Positions 8,112 to 14,691 of a stretch of DNA of 64,000 bases are shown here, in pieces. A program made the translations under genes and the position numbers. The DNA is from Rhodococcus sp. 4CII (GTDB taxonomy: Bacteria; Actinomycetota; Actinomycetes; Mycobacteriales; Mycobacteriaceae): assembly GCF_014256275.1 (NCBI RefSeq), contig NZ_JACCFE010000002.1, positions 558,001-622,000 on the forward strand, written 5' to 3'. The notes under the pieces are model-generated. The model made no database searches. It was not told where the DNA came from and was given only the letters and a program-made list of their open reading frames with translations. Within the stretch, counting starts at the first letter, position 1. Each line of letters begins with the position of its first letter.

Positions 8112-8789
8112 TCAGGACCATCGGCGAGCGGTGCCGGACCGCAGATCGGTCGCCGCCAGCACCGCGATCCGCTCGATCCGTTGCCCCGGCCGAATCATGT
8201 CCCGGTTTTCCAGCATCCGCGTGCGCGACGAGAGCGCGGGTCCGAACGGCACACTCTCCGACGCGACCACGTCCACCCGCAGCCCTCGTTCCTCCAGCAT
8301 CGTCCGTGTCTTGTCCACACCGTTGAGCGTCGACTGGACGAGCAGCAGCGTGCCGCCCGGAGCGAGGAGGTCGGGGGCGTCGATGCAGATCCGATCGAGC
8401 ACTGCGCGCCCGTCCACGCCGGCGTCCCACGCCCGGGCGAGGACCCGGCCGGGTCGGCCGTCGTCGGCCGCGGGTGCGTAAGGCGGATTCACCACGATCA
8501 CGTCGAAGCGGAGAGTCCGGACGGAATCGACGAGATCGCCCCGGACGACACGGATCGTGCGACCGTTCAGTTTGGCGTTGAGCCAGGTGCTGAGCGCGGC
8601 CCGGCGCGACACGTCGACCGCGGTGACCCAGCCGGCTCCGGCCGCACATGCCTGCATGCTCAACGCCCCTGTACCGCAACACAGATCGAGCACGCGGGTA
8701 CCCGGACCCAGGTCGCGGGACGCCAGCACCTCGGCGAGCAACCAGGTGTCGCGCTGGGGGCGGTATACCCCCGGTAGACGAAATAGCAT
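8112..8789 (-). CDS. HemK2/PrmC-like class I SAM methyltransferase
   Basis: This 225-aa protein has the Rossmann methyltransferase fold. Motif I is VLDLCCGTGALSM (residues 33-45), followed by an acidic loop at AVDVS and the NPPY motif at 101-104 that marks amide-nitrogen methyltransferases acting on glutamine or adenine. Its size, and the opening GVYRPQRDTWLLAE, match the small HemK2/Mtq2-like class, so protein-glutamine methylation is likely but the target is unknown. The ATG at 8789 has a GGGAGGGGG ribosome-binding site. The true release-factor enzyme PrmC normally has an extra N-terminal domain that is absent here. Confidence 0.82.
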   Translation of the reverse strand: MLFRLPGVYRPQRDTWLLAEVLASRDLGPGTRVLDLCCGTGALSMQACAAGAGWVTAVDVSRRAALSTWLNAKLNGRTIRVVRGDLVDSVRTLRFDVIVVNPPYAPAADDGRPGRVLARAWDAGVDGRAVLDRICIDAPDLLAPGGTLLLVQSTLNGVDKTRTMLEERGLRVDVVASESVPFGPALSSRTRMLENRDMIRPGQRIERIAVLAATDLRSGTARRWS

Positions 8790-8910
8790 GATCGGCCCCC
8801 TCCCACGCCGTTCCCTTCCAGCGTGGCCACTACCCGAAGTTACATGCAACTCGACACGGGCCAATTCACCCGCTGTTCACCTCGGAGCAGGCCGGCGGCC
8901 TCTACCCGGG

Positions 8911-9468
8911 TCAGGACTTCGGCTCCCGCAGATAGAGATCGCGGAGCAGTGCCACCTCGGCACCGTGATGGATGACCTCGCGATGAATGTGCAATACCAG
9001 CGTCGCCATCGGGCGGTCGGCGTACCACCCCTCGCTGGGGCCGCACGGCCGGGCGAGGCCGTCGGTTCCCAGGCTCAGCACTCCGGCGCACCAGGCATCG
9101 TATTGCTCGTCGAGTTGGGCGAGCGCCTCCGCGGCTGTGCCGGCGTACTCGAACGACTGATAGTCGACGGGCGGCCCGCCGAAATGATTGCCGATCCGGG
9201 TGCCGAACACGCCGACGACGATGTGGGCGAGCCGCCAGGCGATGGTCGTGATCGGGGTCGGGTCGGGCTCGGGAAACGCGAAATCGATGGTGAAGTCTCC
9301 GCTACCTGCCTGAACCGGGGCCTGCGACCGCCCCCTCGGACGCACGCTCCAGCTGTCCGATGCGGGCTCCCAGAAGTACTCCTCGTCGGTCAGTCCGTCC
9401 AACCGGGGACGCAGCTGATGCTCCCAGTGCCACCGCAGCTGATCAGTGAGTTCCTGCGGCCAGTCCAT
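8911..9468 (-). CDS. DinB-family protein
   Basis: This 185-aa four-helix-bundle protein of the DinB/YfiT superfamily has conserved histidines at HIVVGVFGTRIGNHFGG and in the C-terminal HIHREVIHHGAEVALLRDL segment. These normally bind a divalent metal. Actinobacterial relatives are mycothiol-dependent S-transferases, so a thiol-transfer or detoxification role is plausible but unproven. The ATG at 9468 (MDWPQEL) has a GGGGAG ribosome-binding site; a longer arginine-rich frame upstream is not supported. Confidence 0.8.
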   Translation of the reverse strand: MDWPQELTDQLRWHWEHQLRPRLDGLTDEEYFWEPASDSWSVRPRGRSQAPVQAGSGDFTIDFAFPEPDPTPITTIAWRLAHIVVGVFGTRIGNHFGGPPVDYQSFEYAGTAAEALAQLDEQYDAWCAGVLSLGTDGLARPCGPSEGWYADRPMATLVLHIHREVIHHGAEVALLRDLYLREPKS

Positions 9469-9594
9469 GTCGCACTCCCCTCTCTCGGCGCGACGGGCAC
9501 GCGGCCGTCGCCGCCCTGTTTCCGGCTTCATCGCCGACGCTGACCGCGACCGTGAACACGGCCGGGATCCTCACTGCCGTGTCGCGCCGAACAT

Positions 9595-9891
9595 TCAGTC
9601 GGTCAGGTGGCGCTCGACCGTCGCGACCTTCGCGTGTAGCTGGTCGGTGCGCCCCGGCCTGATGTCCGCCTTGAGGACCAGACTGACCCTCGGAAACTGT
9701 TCCAGCAGAACATCCGTGGCACGCTTCACCACGGCCATCACCTCGTCCCACTCCCCCTCGACGGTCGTGAACATCGATGTGGTCTCGTTCGGCAACCCGG
9801 ATTCGCGCACCACGCGGACGGCCGCGGCGACCGCGCCACCGACGCTGTCCGAGTCGCCGCCCATCGGGCTGACACTGAATGCCACCAGCAT
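9595..9891 (-). CDS. MTH1187/YkoF-like thiamine-binding protein
   Basis: This 98-aa protein matches the thiamine-binding MTH1187 family. It opens with MLVAFSVSPMG, followed by a GLPNETTSMFTTVEGEWDEVMAVVKRA segment and a late strand VSLVLKADIRPGR. The ferredoxin-like fold assembles into tetramers that bind a thiamine-like ligand in characterised relatives. It is a cytosolic accessory protein rather than an enzyme. It lies 126 nt upstream of the DinB gene on the same strand and may be co-transcribed with it. Confidence 0.82.
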   Translation of the reverse strand: MLVAFSVSPMGGDSDSVGGAVAAAVRVVRESGLPNETTSMFTTVEGEWDEVMAVVKRATDVLLEQFPRVSLVLKADIRPGRTDQLHAKVATVERHLTD

Positions 9892-10078
9892 GTTCTCTCC
9901 TTCGTCACAGATTCCGATGACTCGAGCATGTCATGCCGAGCCATGACGGTCAGCTCAGGTCACGATCGGGCGCATCCCGGCCTCCGCCCGGCCCGTCTGC
10001 TCGCGATCCGGATCATGTTGCGACCGTGCGGTTTCCGCTCCCATTGGCAACTCCGCGCGTCCCCCGGCGGGTGCCGAG

Positions 10079-10540
10079 TCAATACACGGAAATCTCGGTG
10101 ACGCTGGGGACGTGTGGACGATCGGTCGTCAGCGTCACCTCGACCCGTCCGGATCCCGTTTTCAGGTGTGTCCACGGCTCCGCCGGAAAGTCGGTCAGCC
10201 CTCCGCTGACGTCTGCGGACCACGATCCTGCAGCGCCGGTATCGAGGTTGCGCCAGTGAAGAGTTGCAGAGACCGAGCACAACACACCTGGCTTCGCCGA
10301 GATGCCCACGAACGTCGCGTTCAATCGCACGTAGGCCAACCCGGGCAAGCTGTCCGTAGCAACGGCGACCCCGCCGATTCGGCCGCCGCAGGCGATCCCG
10401 TCAGCGACTGTGGCGGTGTCGGGAAGGTTCACCCACAGATCTCGCGTCTGATCCGCCGCAGCCGGAGCGCCGGCACAGAACACTCCGGCCAGCACCAGAC
10501 CGCTGACCGCGATCGACTTGCCCAGCGTAGGAAGAGGCAT
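10079..10540 (-). CDS. Secreted protein, paralogue of the divergent gene at 10781
   Basis: This 153-aa exported protein starts MPLPTLGKSIAVSGLVLAG and has a signal peptide ending at about APAAAD (residue 30). The mature part is beta-rich. Its segment WRNLDTGAAGSWS matches WQNATTGASGHSV in the divergent gene, and TGSGRVEVTLTT matches TGTGTVSFTVTV, so the two look like diverged paralogues. The ATG at 10540 is chosen for its GGAG site; an ATG at 10558 lacks one. No known domain is recognised. Two cysteines in the mature part (GIACGG and VLCSVS) could form a disulfide. Function unknown. Confidence 0.65.
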   Translation of the reverse strand: MPLPTLGKSIAVSGLVLAGVFCAGAPAAADQTRDLWVNLPDTATVADGIACGGRIGGVAVATDSLPGLAYVRLNATFVGISAKPGVLCSVSATLHWRNLDTGAAGSWSADVSGGLTDFPAEPWTHLKTGSGRVEVTLTTDRPHVPSVTEISVY

Positions 10541-10780
10541 ACCGCTCCAGTTCGCCATCCGACAGTGGTTCGACGGTACATCGGCGCGGTGGCGTGGCCG
10601 TGCCCTTTGCGACCCGGCACGTCGGAAAAGGGCCGACGCCCGCTCGGCCGTGGGTGCTGAATACAGTTGCGTGGGAGCCGGTTCAACTCGACGATGTGTA
10701 ACGCATCCAGTTCCGCCTCCGACATCGAAAGAGGCTGCAGTCATCTCCATTCTCGCGACAGCACACGAAGGGGAGCATTC

Positions 10781-11323
10781 ATGAACGCACAGTGGGGGCG
10801 CCGGTCAGGCGCTGCGGCGGTCACCGCCGTCGGCCTGGTGACGGCGGTGGCGGCCGGCGGGGGTGCAGTCGCACGTGCTCAGCCCGTACCACCGACGTCG
10901 ACGACGATGACGTGCTCGAGCGGCAATCCTCTCGCCTGGGCACCGGGTTTCACGTGGACCGTCAACGCCGCGTCGGGGGAATCGTTGCGACCGGGCGGAT
11001 CCGCGCTGGAGCCGGCAATCCTGCTGAGCGGCGGGAACGAACTGCCCGCACCTCCCGGCGGTCTCATCCCGAGCATCGGACTCAATTGGTACGGCACCCG
11101 GGTGTCGGTCGACTGGCAGAACGCGACAACCGGAGCGTCGGGCCACAGTGTCAGCGATGAGGCAGCCTGGCAGCAGAAGCCTGGAATCCCGATCAACCGG
11201 ACCTGGACAGGAACCGGAACGGTGTCGTTCACCGTGACCGTTCAGACCGGCGCCGGATGGTGGTTCGTCAATCCTCAGAACGCCGTCTGTCAGGGGACGA
11301 TTTCCGTCGTTCCGGGGAGATGA
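10781..11323 (+). CDS. Secreted protein, paralogue of the divergent gene at 10079
   Basis: This 180-aa protein has an N-terminal signal peptide (MNAQWGRRSGAAAVTAVGLV, cleavage near ARAQP). The mature domain is beta-rich, with Cys near both ends (MTCSSG and AVCQG), suggesting a single disulfide-closed sandwich. An AAGGGGAG ribosome-binding site lies 6 nt before the ATG. It shares the W(R/Q)N-xTGA(A/S)G and TG(S/T)G-x-V motifs with the protein encoded divergently at 10079-10540. No catalytic residues were recognised, so an envelope or extracellular binding role is only a guess. Confidence 0.65.
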   Translation: MNAQWGRRSGAAAVTAVGLVTAVAAGGGAVARAQPVPPTSTTMTCSSGNPLAWAPGFTWTVNAASGESLRPGGSALEPAILLSGGNELPAPPGGLIPSIGLNWYGTRVSVDWQNATTGASGHSVSDEAAWQQKPGIPINRTWTGTGTVSFTVTVQTGAGWWFVNPQNAVCQGTISVVPGR

Positions 11324-11328
11324 TCCGA

Positions 11329-11366
11329 AACGCCCCGGCTACCCGTCAGGAGGGAGGCGGGGCGTT
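11329..11366. terminator. Hairpin between convergent genes
   Basis: AACGCCCCG (11329-11337) pairs with CGGGGCGTT (11358-11366) across a 20-nt loop. It lies between the secreted-protein gene and the convergent SRPBCC gene and overlaps the 3' end of the latter. The long loop makes it a modest terminator candidate. Confidence 0.4.
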
Positions 11367-11822
11367 CTCGGCCTCGGCGAGTTCGGCAAGTCTGCCAACG
11401 GAAGCCAGAAGTTTCTCCGACGTAGTCACGCGGGCGCGCTCGAGGCGCTTCGCGTCGGTCAATCGCGACCAATCATAGGTGTGCGTGACCCGGACGTGTG
11501 CCTCGTCGAGCGGCTCGAGTTCCCAGCGCCAGAGATGACCCGGCGCCTGACGGCCTTGCTCCGAGGGCCGCCAGGCGATTCGGCTCCCCTCCTCGAACTC
11601 CACGACGTGGTTGTCGCGGACGCCGCCATTGGTGAGCGTCATGGTGAACACGTCGCCCACGGCGCGTATCCGCTGTCCGGGGGCGGCCTCGGCCAGGTTC
11701 TCGTTGCCATCCCACAGCGGTTGTCGCGCAGGATCGGCGATCAGTTCGAAGACCGTCCGCGCCGGAGCCGCGACGATGCGGCTGGCGGTCACGACGGTGG
11801 GAATCCCGTTCTCCTCGGTCAT
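11346..11822 (-). CDS. SRPBCC family protein
   Basis: This 158-aa protein of the helix-grip SRPBCC superfamily has the opening VVTASRIVAAPARTVFELIADPARQPLWDGN, then a middle block (VFTMTLTNGGVRDNHVVEFEEGSRIAW) and a C-terminal helix. Such proteins bind hydrophobic ligands or act as cyclases. An upstream ATG at 11846 is an alternative start, and neither has a clear ribosome-binding site. It sits 92 nt beyond the sigJ stop on the same strand. Ligand and partner are unknown. Confidence 0.75.
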   Translation of the reverse strand: MTEENGIPTVVTASRIVAAPARTVFELIADPARQPLWDGNENLAEAAPGQRIRAVGDVFTMTLTNGGVRDNHVVEFEEGSRIAWRPSEQGRQAPGHLWRWELEPLDEAHVRVTHTYDWSRLTDAKRLERARVTTSEKLLASVGRLAELAEAENAPPPS

Positions 11823-11914
11823 CACCCGATCAAACCACACGGTCATCGGCGGAGTTCGGCATCGAACCGACGCCGCCTCCCTGCTCGGTCGAGCCGTCGA
11901 CGAAAATCTCAGGC

Positions 11915-12856
11915 TCAGCGGGTGACGGTTGTTTCCCGCTCGACCCGCGACAGCTTCTCGGGATTACGCACGATGTAGAGCCCGGTGATCAGGCCGTTGT
12001 CCATCCGTACCGCCACGACGTCGTCGATCTCGCCGTCGATCCGGACGATGAGGGCCGGGCAGCCGTTCATCTGTACCGGCTCGACCGACACCTCGCCGGC
12101 GATCCTGGGCAGCCCGGCCGTCAGCAACCGTGAGACCCGGTCGGCCCCCACGATGGGCCGCAGCACAGCCTGTTTGACGCCGCCACCGTCACCCAGCAGG
12201 ACGACGTCCGGCGCCAGCAGGTCGAACAGACTCTGCAGATCGCCCGTTTCGAGTGCTCGTCGAAACGCGTGCAACGCATCTCGCGACTCGGCCGGCGACA
12301 CGACCCCGCGCGGCCGGCGCGCCGCGACGTGTGCCCGCGCCCGGTGCGCGATCTGCCGGACGGCAGCCGGGCTCTTGTCGACGGCGGCCGCGATCTCGTC
12401 GAACCCCAGATCGAACACTTCACGCAATACGAATACCGCCCGCTCCGTCGGCCCGAGCGTCTCCAGCACGAGCAGCATCGCCATCGAGACGCTGTCGGCC
12501 AGCTCCACGTCCTCTGCCACGTCGGGCGCGGTCAGTAGCGGCTCGGGCAGCCACGGCCCGACGTACGACTCCTTGCGCCGGCCGAGCGTCCGCAAGCGGT
12601 TGAGTGCCTGGCGGGTCGTGATCCGAACCAGATACGCGCGTTGATTCCGCACCGTGTCGAGATCGACGCCCGCCCATCGCAGCCAGGTTTCCTGGAGGAT
12701 GTCCTCTGCGTCGGCGGCGGAGCCGAGCATCTCGTAGGCGACGGTGAACAGCAGGTTTCGGTGGGCGACGAACGCCTCGGTAGCGGGGGCCGACCGGGCG
12801 TCGCGGCGGCTGCTCCCGCCGCGTTCGTCCGGTGTGGTCTGCGACGTTCCGGCCAT
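11915..12856 (-). CDS. sigJ: ECF41-type RNA polymerase sigma factor SigJ with SnoaL-like C-terminal domain
   Basis: This 313-aa extracytoplasmic-function sigma factor shows region 2 at AHRNLLFTVAYEMLGSAADAEDILQETWLRW, region 4 at ERAVFVLREVFDLGFDEIAAAVDKSPAAVRQIAHRARAHV, and then a C-terminal NTF2/SnoaL-like domain (about residues 190-300) ending with the NGLITGLYIVRNPEKL segment. In the ECF41 group this domain controls the sigma factor instead of a separate anti-sigma protein. The ATG at 12856 has an excellent AGGAGGAG site. It is divergent from a carboxymuconolactone-decarboxylase gene carrying an ECF41-type promoter, the hallmark partnership of this group. Confidence 0.92.
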   Translation of the reverse strand: MAGTSQTTPDERGGSSRRDARSAPATEAFVAHRNLLFTVAYEMLGSAADAEDILQETWLRWAGVDLDTVRNQRAYLVRITTRQALNRLRTLGRRKESYVGPWLPEPLLTAPDVAEDVELADSVSMAMLLVLETLGPTERAVFVLREVFDLGFDEIAAAVDKSPAAVRQIAHRARAHVAARRPRGVVSPAESRDALHAFRRALETGDLQSLFDLLAPDVVLLGDGGGVKQAVLRPIVGADRVSRLLTAGLPRIAGEVSVEPVQMNGCPALIVRIDGEIDDVVAVRMDNGLITGLYIVRNPEKLSRVERETTVTR

Positions 12857-12957
12857 CGGTGGCTCCTCCTCGCACTCGACTGTGTCACCCACCAGACACC
12901 GAACCCCGACGTTGTGTGACAGCGAGGTGTTTGTAACACACGGTACGGAACTCACAC

Positions 12958-12984
12958 TGTCACAACCATCGCGTTTCCGGCGTC
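12958..12984 (+). promoter_or_regulatory. ECF41-type promoter
   Basis: TGTCACA (12958-12964) is followed by a 16-bp spacer and CGTC (12981-12984), exactly the published ECF41 consensus pattern. The predicted start would be about 45 nt before the ATG at 13036. On the opposite strand TGTCACA (12921 to 12915) has a 16-bp spacer and TGTC, one mismatch from consensus, facing sigJ. Confidence 0.8.
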
Positions 12985-13035
12985 TCATGGTCGTTCGGCA
13001 CAGGAGCACCCAACATCACGAGTGAGGACGACATC

Positions 13036-13521
13036 ATGGACGCCCGATTCACCATGTTCGACAACGAGATCGCCGCGAAGTTCGCCAAGCGGTTCGTCGG
13101 CGCCAGTCTGGTGATTCACCAATCGCCGCTGCCGAAGGCCACCCAGGAGCTGGTCAACATCCGGGTGAGCCAGATCAACGGCTGCGGTTTCTGCACCGAC
13201 ATGCACACCAAGGATGCCGCGGCCGCCGGCGAGACCCCGGTCCGGCTCAACCTGGTCGCCGCCTGGCGTGAGGCCACCGTGTTCACGGAGGCCGAGCGGG
13301 CCGCGCTGGCACTCGCCGAGGAAGGTACTCGGCTCGCCGACGCCCACCACGGCGTGTCCGACGAGACCTGGGCCGACGTTCGGGGCTACTACGACGACGA
13401 CCAGATCGCCGCGCTGATCTGCCTGGTGGCCCTGGTCAACGCCGCCAACCGGATGAACGTGATAGCCCGCACTCCCGCGGGATCCTACGAGCCCGGCATG
13501 TTCGCAGCCATGACGAGCTGA
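13036..13521 (+). CDS. Carboxymuconolactone decarboxylase/AhpD-family protein, ECF41 target
   Basis: This 161-aa AhpD-fold protein has the redox and proton-relay motif E38-x11-C50-x2-C53-x3-H57 (NGCGFCTDMH), the hallmark of alkylhydroperoxidase-like members of the carboxymuconolactone decarboxylase family. The CxxC pair suggests peroxide or organic hydroperoxide reduction. It is the classic COE partner of an ECF41 sigma factor, is encoded divergently from sigJ, and has an exact ECF41 promoter 55 bp upstream. A GC-rich hairpin follows the gene. The physiological substrate is unknown. Confidence 0.9.
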   Translation: MDARFTMFDNEIAAKFAKRFVGASLVIHQSPLPKATQELVNIRVSQINGCGFCTDMHTKDAAAAGETPVRLNLVAAWREATVFTEAERAALALAEEGTRLADAHHGVSDETWADVRGYYDDDQIAALICLVALVNAANRMNVIARTPAGSYEPGMFAAMTS

Positions 13522-13534
13522 TCGGCAGACGGAC

Positions 13535-13554
13535 CCCCGCCCCACGGGGCGGGG
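13535..13554 (+). terminator. GC-rich hairpin after the carboxymuconolactone decarboxylase gene
   Basis: CCCCGCCCC (13535-13543) and GGGGCGGGG (13546-13554) form a perfect 9-bp inverted repeat 14 nt past the stop codon. The apparent 2-nt loop would open to four by unpairing the innermost bases. No U-tract, as usual for high-GC actinobacteria. Confidence 0.55.
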
Positions 13555-13560
13555 TTCACG

Positions 13561-13593
13561 GGGGCTGCAGTGTCACGGGGCCTGCAGTGTCAC
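13561..13593. repeat. Tandem duplication containing TGTCAC
   Basis: GGGGCTGCAGTGTCAC (13561-13576) is followed directly by GGGGCCTGCAGTGTCAC (13577-13593), identical apart from one inserted C. The TGTCAC core resembles the ECF41 -35 element, but no CGTC lies at the right distance, so it is listed only as a repeat. The second copy overlaps the stop codon of the small membrane ORF. Confidence 0.6.
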
Positions 13594-13736
13594 GACCAGC
13601 GAGCGTCACAGGCGTCGGTCTGCCCATCGCACAGGCACCGACCACTCGATTCCGCACCCCCGAACAGAGCGACCGCCAACCCCACGACCCCTATGCCACC
13701 GGCCAACACCGCACAGATTATGAACACGTCACTCAT
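13590..13736 (-). CDS. Small single-pass membrane protein with Cys-rich tail
   Basis: This is a 48-residue frame starting MSDVFIICAVLAGGIGVVGL, with one hydrophobic helix (about residues 4-25) and a short polar tail carrying a CLC pair and a further Cys (CLCDGQTDACDARWS). A GGGGGAGAG ribosome-binding site lies about 5 nt before the ATG at 13736, which makes it more credible than a random frame. It sits convergent to the carboxymuconolactone decarboxylase gene and would reuse the repeat there as its 3' end. No homology is claimed. Confidence 0.4.
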   Translation of the reverse strand: MSDVFIICAVLAGGIGVVGLAVALFGGAESSGRCLCDGQTDACDARWS

Positions 13737-13870
13737 CTGCTCTCCCCCTTCTCGTGTCTCCATTACAACAGGTCACCCCGAGCCCGGACTCAGGGGCGTC
13801 CTCTGCTTGGAGCATTCCCGTTCGGCCGCATAGGGTCTCCCCGACGAGCAGGGTGATGGGGGCACAACCC

Positions 13871-14185
13871 ATGGTCCGGTCGTTCACCGCCACGCTCACG
13901 GTGGCGGTCGACGCCGGCATCGACGTACTTCGCTACCGACGGAACGACGATTCCGCGGAGCATCTCTCCGAAATGCGACCGCCGTGGCGGGCTGGAACGC
14001 CCGGCACTGCACGCCGACGTCCGCGGTGGCGGTGATCGCTGCCACGGTCCCTCGCGGTGTGTGCGTCGGGACGTGAATTGCGCGCACTGGGATATACCGA
14101 GGACGTCGTGGTCGCCGCCGGTATCGACCGGAGCACCACCGTCCCCGTGCCCGAAGGCGGGGTCTTCCGGAGGGCCTGCCCATAA
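13871..14185 (+). pseudogene. comB: Decayed 2-phosphosulfolactate phosphatase (ComB-like) gene
   Basis: Three fragments of the ComB family lie in three different frames. Frame one (13871-about 13975) reads TLTVAVDAGIDVLRYRRNDD, like the ComB block ending in VLPYRW-DDS. Frame two (13960-14076) reads ASLRNATAVAGW and SAVAVIAA, matching the LRN and VAVIAAGER motifs. Frame three (14045-14185) reads SGRELRALGYTEDVVVAAGI and STTVPVPEGGVF, the typical C-terminal end. About half of the usual 240 codons, including the GERWPDGSLRPA region, is missing. The assignment is by memory of family motifs. The gene ends 1 nt before the tyrosine-phosphatase-like gene. Confidence 0.7.
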
Positions 14186-14186
14186 A

Positions 14187-14624
14187 ATGGGCACCATGGT
14201 CGATACGTGGGATGCCGACGCGCCGGGAGTGATGCGCCTTCCGTCCGGCCGACTCGTCCGCGGCCGGGGCCTGCGCCGACCACTCCCGGAGGGCCCCCTT
14301 CCCGATTTCGCCGTCTACCTGCTGGGGAAGAATCCGCCGCCGGCGCAGTGGAACACCCGGTGGGTCCGGTGGCCCGATTTCTGGCTGCCGCGGGATCACC
14401 GCGACACCCACGATGCGCTGGATGAGGTGTGGCGACGGGCCGCCACCGAACGGGTGGAGGTGGCGTGCGGCGGCGGCCGCGGCCGCACCGGCACTGCCTT
14501 CGCCTGCGTCGCCGTACTCGACGGAGTCCCGGCGCGGGACGCGGTCGCGTTCGTCCGGCGGCACTACCACCGTCACGCGGTCGAGACCCCGTGGCAGCGG
14601 CGGTACGTCGAACGGTTCGCCTGA
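14187..14624 (+). CDS. Protein tyrosine phosphatase-like protein
   Basis: This 145-aa protein contains the Cys-x5-Arg phosphatase loop CGGGRGRTGTA (Cys94 to Arg100). An upstream segment WPDFWLPRD could supply the general-acid aspartate. This small form is a compact dual-specificity-like phosphatase, presumably cytoplasmic. The start at 14187 (GGAGGG 12 nt upstream) or 14196 is possible; a longer frame from 14061 overlaps the comB remnant and is not supported. It follows the decayed comB gene directly and a strong bidirectional hairpin ends the unit. Confidence 0.75.
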   Translation: MGTMVDTWDADAPGVMRLPSGRLVRGRGLRRPLPEGPLPDFAVYLLGKNPPPAQWNTRWVRWPDFWLPRDHRDTHDALDEVWRRAATERVEVACGGGRGRTGTAFACVAVLDGVPARDAVAFVRRHYHRHAVETPWQRRYVERFA

Positions 14625-14632
14625 CCGACAGA

Positions 14633-14672
14633 CCGGCGGCCCCGCACGAAGGACATCGTGCGGGGCCGCCGG
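14633..14672. terminator. Perfect 17-bp hairpin between convergent genes
   Basis: The arms 14633-14649 and 14656-14672 are perfectly complementary (CCGGCGGCCCCGCACGA and its complement) with the loop AGGACA. It lies between the phosphatase-like gene and pnp, so it probably terminates both. Confidence 0.85.
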
Positions 14673-14691
14673 GGTGCGAACTGCGAGAATG

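Noticed and set aside
13577..13593. A second ECF41 promoter from the TGTCAC of the tandem repeat
   Set aside because: No CGTC at 16 bp spacing downstream of either copy.
13754..14035. A plus-strand 93-codon frame proposed as a gene
   Set aside because: Only part of it matches the comB family; it is one of three fragments of the decayed gene.
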